Shown here: in pieces, positions 15,081 to 20,086 of the stretch
Layout: every line of letters begins with the position of its first letter
How positions within the stretch are numbered: position 1 is the stretch's first letter
DNA from: a virus
Length of the DNA stretch: 20,086 nt
Strand: one strand, 5' to 3'
Virus record (IMG/VR): IMGVR_UViG_3300012001_000040
Location: 1 to 20,086 of that record
Program-made: the position numbers and the translations under genes
Notes under the pieces: model-generated
Told to the model about the DNA's origin: nothing
The model's input: the letters and a program-made list of their open reading frames with translations, nothing else
Databases searched by the model: none

Positions 15081-15899
15081 GGGGGAATCCGTTCTTTCTG
15101 AAGAAGTCGAAGTTGTCCTCGTACTCCTGTTCGGCGGGCTTTATAGCCCCTTCAGTCCAGGCGGACGGACCTATCTGCTCGAACTTCGGTGGCCCGTCAG
15201 GGCCCCACGTTCCGGAGATAGCGGTGTTGAGATTGATTGCGTTGATTTCCATAGCGACCAGCCGGCGATCCAGGGTCCAGACACGGTGGTCCATGATCGC
15301 TTCCATGCGGGGATCGGGCTTGGGTTTGTCGGTTACTTCGGGAGGGTTCTCTTCGCGATCAACAGTGACGGCGGCGTAATAGCGGGATCCCTCGGGGAGG
15401 TTCCGGAGCATGGCGAAGATGATGGCGATAGAGGAAAAGACCTCGCCAGCAATGAAGCTGACGAGGTCAAGTCCCCAGAACTCCTTGAGATCAAGGTAGA
15501 TCTCCTCGCCGTACTCGTCGATCAGCTCTCCGAGGGCGAAGCTTCCCCCGGGCTGGTCACTTCGGAGTACTGCTCGAAGAGGTAAAGCCAAATGCCCAGG
15601 TCTTCCAGGCCAGCCCACTTCAGAAGCGCGGCGTGGTCCCCCCTGGTGCGCTCGGCCGCCTTCAGGGCGTCCGACATGACGCTGATCATCAGCTGGGCCT
15701 GGTCTACGTCATGCCCCTCCGGAAGGTCTTCCGTGCGCTTCTTCAGGTCCATCGCGTCATTTATAGCGCGACGCTTGACCTTCGGGAGCCGGAGTACGGG
15801 GCGGAAACCGAGGATCCTTCCGTCTTCGGTTTCAACTTCAAAATCGGGGTACTTGGCGGCCGCGCCTTTGCGCAGGTCGTCCAGTGAAAGTGCGGACAT
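15073..15899 (-). CDS. Tail assembly chaperone, long -1 frameshift product (gpGT-like, ~275 aa)
   Basis: Translation starts at ATG 15899, runs 118 codons in the short-chaperone frame, and slips back one base at CCCGGGG (15552-15546). It then continues as [18 protein letters not shown] to the stop at 15075-15073, giving about 275 residues. The second frame (open from 15618) lacks a convincing start of its own: its first 20 or so residues overlap the short chaperone and are Arg/Pro-rich. The extension has a hydrophobic helix ([20 protein letters not shown]) and a charged end. Lambda G/GT proteins work this way: both forms coat the tape measure and recruit tail tube subunits. Gene place, just upstream of the tape measure, and 8-base overlap agree. 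The shift site is read from sequence and is not tested. Confidence 0.85.
15522..15899 (-). CDS. Tail assembly chaperone, short form (gpG-like, 125 aa)
   Basis: 125 residues starting [19 protein letters not shown], with a strong GAAGGAG site upstream. The N-terminus is a small beta part ([19 protein letters not shown]), followed by charged helices ([16 protein letters not shown], then [20 protein letters not shown] and [20 protein letters not shown]), a layout shared by actinophage tail chaperones. It ends [18 protein letters not shown] when no frameshift occurs. It is expected in excess over the long form and binds the tape measure during tail assembly without staying in the virion. It lies between the major tail protein and the tape measure, its normal place. 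Confidence 0.88.
   Translation of the reverse strand: MSALSLDDLRKGAAAKYPDFEVETEDGRILGFRPVLRLPKVKRRAINDAMDLKKRTEDLPEGHDVDQAQLMISVMSDALKAAERTRGDHAALLKWAGLEDLGIWLYLFEQYSEVTSPGEASPSES
15546..15552 (-). promoter_or_regulatory. -1 ribosomal slippery heptamer CCCGGGG
   Basis: On the - strand the bases read C CCG GGG in the chaperone frame (codon GGG is 15548-15546), an exact X XXY YYZ heptamer. Slipping back one base re-pairs CCG with CCC and GGG with GGG, and joins the frame ending at 15522 to the one ending at 15073. The overlap of the two frames (15522-15618) contains no equally good site; GGGGGAA right beside it is weaker in this phase. Confidence 0.8.
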
Positions 15900-15943
15900 T
15901 TACTGACTCCTTCATGGAAAGCGGACGGTCTAAAGGGGCCCAC

Positions 15944-15968
15944 GGGGCCGGGGTCCGCACCCGGCCCC
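15944..15968 (-). terminator. Strong GC hairpin after the major tail gene
   Basis: GGGGCCGGG (15944-15952) and CCCGGCCCC (15960-15968) make a perfect 9-bp GC stem with a 7-base loop. It lies 16 bases after the repaired major tail protein stop and about 45 bases before the chaperone ATG. On the - strand it is not followed by a good U tract (only CCCCTTTAG further on), so it may be a partial terminator, a pause site or a 3' mRNA-protecting stem that lowers chaperone expression relative to tail tube. Confidence 0.6.
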
Positions 15969-15983
15969 ACGGGGGCTTGTTTA

Positions 15984-16758
15984 CTACGGAGCTGCGATAG
16001 CCACGGGAGGGGGCGGACGTGTAGCCCGAGCCTCCGTTGGTGACGTTGATCGCAGTCACCACGCCGTCGGTAACCACTGCAGTTGCAGCGGCGAGTGTGC
16101 CGCCACCTCCGGAGAAGGTAACTGCAGGAGTCGCGGTGTAGCCCGAACCGCCGGAAACGACCGTGACCGAGGAGACGGCGTTGGCCGTGACAGTCGCGGT
16201 AGCGGTAGCGGTCGAGAGGATGACAGCAGGGCTGATCCACTCGAAGGGCCAGTCGTTGGAGCCGTAGTTGAGCGGGGTGACCTTCAGCGACAGCTGGGCC
16301 AGGTTTTCGGTGTCCGCAACGGTCAGGTCGTCCGCGCGAAAGATCGAGACCCTGGGGGCGTAGATCCCGGCCGTGGACTGTCCGTCATAAAAGACGACCA
16401 TCCAGGCGACTTCTGTCGGGACAGGGTTGGAAGGGACGCGGACGTTGCCGGCGACGATAGCGGCATTGGAACCGTAGTAGAGCAGCAGGCCAGGGTGATC
16501 GAACTGGAGCAGCTTCATAACGAACGCTTCAGTACGGGCTGCGATGGTCTGGCGCAGGGTCTTGTTCTGCAGCGACCGCAGGGTGGTGGTGTCGCCACCT
16601 TCCGAGCTGCCGGCAAGAATGTCCTGAATGGAGGTGTGGCCAACTTCGGTCCACGGACTTGCGGGATTTCGCAGGTCGGTGGCGATTGCAGTGCCAACAG
16701 GCGCCGTGTAAAAGTGGCCGGTGCCAACCTTCAGCACGGCAGTGTTGTCAATTGCCAT
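15984..16758 (-). CDS. Major tail (tube) protein with C-terminal GSGYT domain; frame broken by one extra base near the end
   Basis: The major tail protein forms the tail tube. ATG 16758 has AAGGAG upstream and starts [19 protein letters not shown]. Middle: [40 protein letters not shown] and [19 protein letters not shown], typical of actinophage tail tube proteins. The last 62 residues of the repaired protein form a repeated GSGYT domain also present on the capsid protein. As written, the frame passes a run of five Cs (- strand, 16013-16009), misses a tandem stop (TAG TAA, 15986-15981) and runs to 15838, across a hairpin and into the chaperone gene, giving Arg/Pro-rich nonsense. One C fewer gives [12 protein letters not shown] then stop, parallel to the capsid end (YTSDPTVTVAAP), and 257 residues. 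+1 slippage at CCC-U is the alternative. Confidence 0.88.
15987..16173 (-). repeat. C-terminal GSGYT domain of the major tail protein (paralogue of 18551-18736)
   Basis: Here the units read [19 protein letters not shown] and [19 protein letters not shown]. The alignment with the capsid copy is gap-free over all 62 residues only if one of the five Cs at 16009-16013 is dropped, which supports the frame repair. Confidence 0.82.
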
Positions 16759-16774
16759 GAGATTTCTCCTTGAA

Positions 16775-16787
16775 GGGGCTTGGCCCC
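16775..16787 (-). other. Short hairpin upstream of the major tail gene
   Basis: GGGGC (16775-16779) and GCCCC (16783-16787) pair around a TTG loop in the 46-base gap before the major tail gene. A competing stem, GGGCTT (16776-16781) with AAGCCC (16795-16800), is also possible. There is no U tract in the - direction, so an mRNA 5'-end stabiliser or processing signal is more likely than a terminator. Confidence 0.35.
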
Positions 16788-16804
16788 AAAAGAAAAGCCC
16801 TCAG

Positions 16805-17311
16805 CTATTGCTGGGGCTTGAAGCGGTTTGTGATCGTGCTCTGGGCCGGAGGTCGGACGAGCAAGCGGAAGATGGACTCATAACGAACCGCCCCCTTGGG
16901 GAGCGATGCGTATTGGACCACCGTCGTTGAGGTCTGCCAATCGGAGACCTTTGCGGGGTGAGTTGAAGCGACGATGACCGCGAGATGACCGCAGCCGGGG
17001 TAGGAGGTCTGGCGCTGCTGCGCCAGGCGCAGGGCGTACCTGCACGCCTCTTGGAGCTCCTCGCCCTCCTGGTCCGCATCGACGCCCTCTGTCACGGTGC
17101 TGACCATGAGGATGGCCGGCTGCATGAAACGGTCGTCGCGGGTCGCCAGGGCCAGGGTGCCCGAGCGGCGGTCGCGTCGGGACACGATGGCCGGGGTGAG
17201 CATGTTCTCGGAGAAGGTGGTATAGACGTGGACGTCCATGCCGACGAAGTATTCCTCGAAGATCCTGCGGGACAGCTCGTCAATGGATCCGAAGTACGGG
17301 AGGTCATTCAT
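16805..17311 (-). CDS. Tail terminator / tail completion protein (168 aa)
   Basis: 168 residues starting MNDLPYFGSIDELSRRIFEE. It has the small alpha/beta layout of tail terminators of the lambda gpU type: MDVHVYTTFSENMLTPAIVS, then RFMQPAILMVSTVTEGVDAD, a helix with EELQEACRYALRLAQQR, and a later strand AVRYESIFRLLVRPP. These proteins cap the tail tube and make the joining surface to the head. It sits directly before the major tail protein and after the connector genes, where the terminator is normally found. Its start overlaps the preceding stop by one base (TAATG, 17313-17309). Call by place and pattern; no exact motif. Confidence 0.75.
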   Translation of the reverse strand: MNDLPYFGSIDELSRRIFEEYFVGMDVHVYTTFSENMLTPAIVSRRDRRSGTLALATRDDRFMQPAILMVSTVTEGVDADQEGEELQEACRYALRLAQQRQTSYPGCGHLAVIVASTHPAKVSDWQTSTTVVQYASLPKGAVRYESIFRLLVRPPAQSTITNRFKPQQ

Positions 17312-17724
17312 TAGGCCCCCCGGTACTTACCGACCGCGCGCTTCATGACGCCGCCAAGGATATGGAGGCCGTCGTGGTGGACAGGCGGCTTGAGCTTCTT
17401 GCCGAAGGCGGTCGTCTGGGTCCAGCCGAACTCGATGGACATCGCGGAGCGGTCGCCCGCGTTCCTGCCTGACCGGCCCTCGCCGCCGGGATCTGCATCC
17501 CGGAGATAGATGTAGGAGTCAAGCGTGCGCGGGGGCGCACCCTCGACTTCGATATGGGCGTGGCCCGTGCGGTGGTGGAGGGATAGCTCCATGGCGGCCT
17601 CGCGGCCCATGCCCATCGCCTTGCCGAATACCGCCTGGCGGACTGGCTCCATGTGGGAGACGGTGTCTTCCACGGAGCCTTTGCCACGAGCCGGGCCATA
17701 CCATTCGATGTTGTGGTCGGGCAC
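17311..17724 (-). CDS. Head-tail connector/tail completion protein, HK97 gp10-like or DUF5403-like (137 aa)
   Basis: Start GTG 17724 is chosen because GAGGA (17735-17731) lies six bases before it and it follows the upstream stop (17729-17727) by two bases. The frame is open further up to 17826, but that part lies over the previous gene. 137 residues: VPDHNIEWYGPARGKGSVED, a helix VRQAVFGKAMGMGREAAMEL, a His-rich HHRTGHAHIEVEG, and late AMSIEFGWTQ, a near match to the IEFG motif seen in HK97 gp10-like and DUF5403 proteins. Such proteins finish the neck or join the tail terminator. Ends MKRAVGKYRGA. The His cluster could bind metal; untested. Confidence 0.72.
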   Translation of the reverse strand: MPDHNIEWYGPARGKGSVEDTVSHMEPVRQAVFGKAMGMGREAAMELSLHHRTGHAHIEVEGAPPRTLDSYIYLRDADPGGEGRSGRNAGDRSAMSIEFGWTQTTAFGKKLKPPVHHDGLHILGGVMKRAVGKYRGA

Positions 17725-17726
17725 GG

Positions 17727-18077
17727 CTACTCCTCGAGTTTGTTGCGGGAGCGGATGATGAACTCGACGTGCTGAGTAGCCCGGGACAGTCCAACGGAGA
17801 AATGGGGAGGGGACGCCAGGTCCCACTCTTCCCCGCGGAAGACGAGGCGGGCCCAGGAGCCGACCGGGGCTTTGCGGGTCATGATGTAGAGGAGCTTCAC
17901 CGACACTTGGCCGGCGATCTCCGCATCGCCCTGACGCTGGGCCGTGGCGTAGACGCGCACCGACACCGGGGTGTCGGACGGGATCCGCACCTCGTCGCCG
18001 CGTGCGTTGTGTGTCAGGACTTCGGGGTAGATGAGCATCACCTCAGGACCGTGATCAAGCATCCTGGAGCGCACCAT
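17727..18077 (-). CDS. Head closure / stopper-like connector protein (116 aa)
   Basis: 116 residues of mainly beta type. RVYATAQRQGDAEIAGQVSV, then KLLYIMTRKAPVGSWARLVF, then GEEWDLASPPHFSVGLS and VEFIIRSR, match the small barrel of head closure proteins (SPP1 gp16/HK97 gp7 type; Hc1). These proteins close the portal channel after DNA is packed and make the tail docking surface. The ATG shares one base with the upstream stop (TAATG, 18079-18075). It lies between the adaptor gene and the gp10-like gene, the usual neck order. Good match to family layout; no single key residue is diagnostic. Confidence 0.78.
   Translation of the reverse strand: MVRSRMLDHGPEVMLIYPEVLTHNARGDEVRIPSDTPVSVRVYATAQRQGDAEIAGQVSVKLLYIMTRKAPVGSWARLVFRGEEWDLASPPHFSVGLSRATQHVEFIIRSRNKLEE
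17731..17735 (-). promoter_or_regulatory. Ribosome binding site that sets the GTG 17724 start
   Basis: GAGGA on the - strand, six bases before GTG 17724, just ahead of the upstream gene's stop. It is the main reason to prefer this start over the longer open frame to 17826. Confidence 0.7.
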
Positions 18078-18538
18078 TACCAGTACCCGAGCGGGAAGGG
18101 CTTGTTGGATCCCCAGTCAACCGGGGCGTAGCCACGGTCTAGGGGATTCATCTGTGAGCGCTGAACGGGCTGATCCGACTTCGTAACGCCCACGGAGCGG
18201 ACGTTGCCTTTATGGCCGAGGGCCTTGACGACCGTGACCTCGCCGGCGGTCAGAGCGCAGCCTGAGCTGTACTCCGTTGGGCGCTTGAACGTGACCATGT
18301 CGCCGCGTTCAAAGTCGAAACCTGCCGGGTTCAGGAAGCCCCGGGTAGCCGCCGCCACCGCAATGGTGATGGCGACTGCCGGAGCGGTCTCAGCAGTCCA
18401 ACCGGGCTGCTGAGCGTAGAACCTGACGAGGTTCGAGGCCTCTTCGAGGACGGCCATGGCCAGCTCGATGTCGTCGAGCGTTTCGATCGGCTCGCCAATG
18501 CGGGCCGCGAGCTGCGCGACGGTTCCAAGTGCTGGCAC
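18077..18538 (-). CDS. Head-tail adaptor (gp6/gp15-like connector), 153 aa
   Basis: 153 residues. The N-terminal helical part (LGTVAQLAARIGEPIETLDD, then IELAMAVLEEASNLVRFYAQ, APAVAITIAVAAATRGFLNP) is the helix bundle of HK97 gp6/SPP1 gp15-type adaptors, including the common hint RGFLNPAG. The C-terminal half (YSSGCALTAGEVTVVKALG and onward, ending GSNKPFPLGYW) is an extended arm usual in actinophage forms. The adaptor ring sits under the portal. It comes right after the major capsid protein, with 9 bases between. The GGAGTAACC site lies before ATG 18538. Confidence 0.82.
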   Translation of the reverse strand: MPALGTVAQLAARIGEPIETLDDIELAMAVLEEASNLVRFYAQQPGWTAETAPAVAITIAVAAATRGFLNPAGFDFERGDMVTFKRPTEYSSGCALTAGEVTVVKALGHKGNVRSVGVTKSDQPVQRSQMNPLDRGYAPVDWGSNKPFPLGYW

Positions 18539-18547
18539 TGGTTACTC

Positions 18548-19921
18548 CTACGGGGCAGCGACGGTAACGGTCGGGTCGGAGGTGTATCCGGAGCCCGCGG
18601 CGGTAACTGCGATAGAGGTGACCTGGCCGTTGAGGATGGTCGCAACAGCAGTTGCGAGAGTGCCACCGCCACCGGAGATGGTGACCGCCGGGGTGGAGGT
18701 GTAGCCGAAGCCCTGAGCGGTAACCGTGACCGAACCAAGCGTGTTGCCGGAGCGGACAGCCAGGGCCGTAGCAGCTGCCTTGGAGCCGGGGTAGTTGCCA
18801 CCGAGCGGGAAGGGTTCGCCAACGACCGAGGGACCGGTGATCGGCTGGAGGTTGTAGGCCTTGGCGAGGAAGGAGGCTGGGTCGCCGCCGGGGGTTGTGG
18901 TGGATCCGTCGCCGGGCTTCTTCTCGATGGCCGAGGTGGTAGCCTTCAGGGCCAGCTTCACGCCACGGACGAAGTACCTGTCGGAGGAGACGATCTCACG
19001 GGAAGATCCGTCGTAGACGGCCAGGAGATCCTTCACGTAGGAGTAGCCGGCGTAGCAGTCAAAGACCGAGCGGTCTGTCAGGTACGCGGTGTCGTAGTCC
19101 ATGAGCCAGCGAAGGGCCCAGCCACCGGCGGAAGCCTGTGCGCCGAAGGGCACGGACTGCGGGATGGACGGCACGCCGGTGAAGACCAGGAAGCCGGAGC
19201 CCGCGTACATGTAGGCCTCGTCGGCGGCGATGTGCGTCGAGGAGACGAACTTCACGCCGGCGATGGTGCCGAGAGTGGCCGTGGTCAGGGCGGAGTCGCC
19301 CGTGGCCTGGTCCTTCAGGAAGCGGTTGGACTTGATGATCTGCTCTTCAAAGTCCACGCCGCACACGCAGTACAGGGTCTCGCTCGGGGTCCTCATGAGG
19401 CGGATGGCCTTTTTGGCCTCCACGACGGCGTTGTAGAAGACTTCCTGGTTGGCGGCCTTGGCGTCGGCCAGCCCGGTCGTGTCGTTCTTGACCAGAACTA
19501 CACGCTCGTAGGGCGCCTTGAGGATCTCGTTGAGCACACCGTGCTCGAGGTAGGATGCGATCGCGATGGACTGGGCGGAGATGAGGTCGCCCCAGCCGTC
19601 CTGGAAGTCCCAGTCGCGCTGTTCGTCCGTCATCTTGATGGCAGAATATGGACGATCAGCGGAGATAGTCAGGGTCACGACTGTCTCCTGATAGGAGTCC
19701 GTGATGATGGGCTGGCTGCGGTCGTTGCGCGCCGTGTAGGTGCGGACGGGGACGGTGCCACGCACTCGCTGGGAGATTGTGTCGCCGGCGGACGCGAAGA
19801 AGGTCTTCATGTCGTTGCGCTTGGTGACGGTATTGGCAATTGACAATTCGTCACGAAGGGCAGACACAGCCGCCTGGACAAGCACTGCTGGCTTGACCCT
19901 GAGGCTCGGTGTGTAAGTCAT
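18548..19921 (-). CDS. Major capsid protein with C-terminal GSGYT domain (457 aa)
   Basis: 457 residues; HK97-fold coat protein, probably the P22 gp5-like branch common in actinophages. N-terminus: SLRVKPAVLVQAAVSALRDE, then a beta part (ISQRVRGTVPVRTYTARND and YQETVVTLTISADRPYSAIK), a helix-rich spine (AQSIAIASYLEHGVLNEILK), and FVSSTHIAADEAYMYAGSGF. Residues about 340-390 form a Gly/Pro/Thr linker, after which the last 62 residues form a repeated GSGYT domain ending VAAP, matched on the major tail protein. The RBS AAAGGG precedes the ATG, and an intrinsic terminator lies just upstream, so the gene may have its own transcript start or depend on read-through. No delta domain or scaffold fusion is visible at the N-terminus. 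Confidence 0.92.
   Translation of the reverse strand: MTYTPSLRVKPAVLVQAAVSALRDELSIANTVTKRNDMKTFFASAGDTISQRVRGTVPVRTYTARNDRSQPIITDSYQETVVTLTISADRPYSAIKMTDEQRDWDFQDGWGDLISAQSIAIASYLEHGVLNEILKAPYERVVLVKNDTTGLADAKAANQEVFYNAVVEAKKAIRLMRTPSETLYCVCGVDFEEQIIKSNRFLKDQATGDSALTTATLGTIAGVKFVSSTHIAADEAYMYAGSGFLVFTGVPSIPQSVPFGAQASAGGWALRWLMDYDTAYLTDRSVFDCYAGYSYVKDLLAVYDGSSREIVSSDRYFVRGVKLALKATTSAIEKKPGDGSTTTPGGDPASFLAKAYNLQPITGPSVVGEPFPLGGNYPGSKAAATALAVRSGNTLGSVTVTAQGFGYTSTPAVTISGGGGTLATAVATILNGQVTSIAVTAAGSGYTSDPTVTVAAP
18551..18736 (-). repeat. C-terminal GSGYT domain of the capsid protein (paralogue of 15987-16173)
   Basis: The last 62 residues of the capsid protein match the last 62 of the repaired major tail protein at 40 of 62 positions without a gap, counted by eye. 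Each copy is an internal duplication: SVTVTAQGFGYTSTPAVTI and SIAVTAAGSGYTSDPTVTV here. The middle SGGGGTLA is identical in both proteins. Confidence 0.85.
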
Positions 19922-19943
19922 TTCTGATCCCTTTCAGGGCATG

Positions 19944-19964
19944 AAAAAAGCGCCCGGAGGCGCT
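19944..19964 (-). terminator. Intrinsic terminator before the major capsid gene
   Basis: On the - strand, AGCGCC-TCCG-GGCGCT (19964-19949) forms a 6-bp stem with a stable four-base loop, followed by five more Ts (19948-19944). It lies between the stop at 19982 and ATG 19921, so it ends or lessens transcription from the upstream morphogenesis genes ahead of the capsid gene. Confidence 0.78.
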
Positions 19965-19981
19965 GGAGAAAGTTGGGTTTG

Positions 19982-20086
19982 CTAGAGGCGGGTGGCCTTG
20001 TATTTTTCCCATTCATCGAATCCGGTGGTCTCGCCGGGCTTGATGCTTGGGTTCTGGCCCCCGCGGGGGACATGCTGCGTCACGAC
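19982..20086 (-). CDS. C-terminal end of the gene before the capsid gene (scaffold expected; unproven)
   Basis: The frame is open from the window edge and ends at TAG 19984-19982, giving 34 residues: VVTQHVPRGGQNPSIKPGET, then TGFDEWEKYKATRL. It is polar, with Gly/Pro-rich sequence then a charged helix-like tail with aromatic residues. Scaffold proteins often lie just before the capsid gene and end in a short basic helix that binds the coat, which fits loosely. A small hypothetical protein is equally possible. A terminator follows. Confidence 0.6.
   Translation of the reverse strand, partial: VVTQHVPRGGQNPSIKPGETTGFDEWEKYKATRL

Noticed and set aside
15838-15983. C-terminal extension of the major tail protein as written
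   Set aside because: It is Arg/Pro-rich, crosses a hairpin and overlaps the chaperone gene by 62 bases; more likely a frameshift artefact.
17725-17826. Longer start for the gp10-like protein
   Set aside because: Overlies the closure protein gene, while GAGGA sits correctly before GTG 17724.
1-20086. CRISPR array, tRNA, integrase, attachment site, insertion sequence
   Set aside because: Looked for regularly spaced repeats, cloverleaf ends, recombinase motifs and terminal inverted repeats; none found by eye.

Overview
The window is part of a tailed, long-tailed (siphovirus-type) bacteriophage or a prophage of one. High GC content, an r1t-type holin, a ReqiPepy6 gp37-like tail protein, an HK97-type connector series, many GTG starts and tightly overlapping genes all suggest an actinobacterial host such as Arthrobacter or a relative. 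The genus cannot be fixed from the sequence. No integrase, tRNA gene, CRISPR array or insertion sequence was seen.

Layout: positions 1-2240 hold a short rightward (+) operon. It contains the end of an unknown gene, two small unknown proteins, a YprB/DnaQ-like 3'-5' exonuclease with a C-terminal zinc ribbon, a small Cys-containing protein, a sigma-factor-like DNA-binding protein and a two-helix membrane protein. A bidirectional terminator (about 2257-2304) separates it from the converging leftward (-) late operon, which fills the rest.

Read in the direction of transcription (right to left), the late operon holds: the C-terminus of an unknown gene (a scaffold would be expected there); an intrinsic terminator; the major capsid protein; four head-tail connector/tail-completion proteins; the major tail protein; two tail-assembly chaperones joined by a -1 frameshift at CCCGGGG; a 1565-residue tape measure; a distal tail protein; a gp37-like hub protein; five minor tail/receptor-binding proteins, one of them a beta-helix protein; and a lysis cassette of GH25 endolysin, coiled-coil membrane protein and holin.

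The gene content is that of a known phage type, and no wholly new system is visible. Four things stand out. (1) Three genes (sigma-like, endolysin, major tail protein) each carry what looks like one extra base. In each case removing one base restores a complete, family-typical protein, so the cause is sequencing error, real decay or +1 frameshifting. (2) The major capsid and major tail proteins end in homologous 62-residue domains that align without gaps at 40/62 identities, once the tail-protein frame is repaired. (3) The tape measure begins with about eleven degenerate beta-alpha repeats of roughly 28 residues. (4) A 9-bp GC hairpin follows the repaired end of the major tail gene, and an intrinsic terminator precedes the capsid gene.
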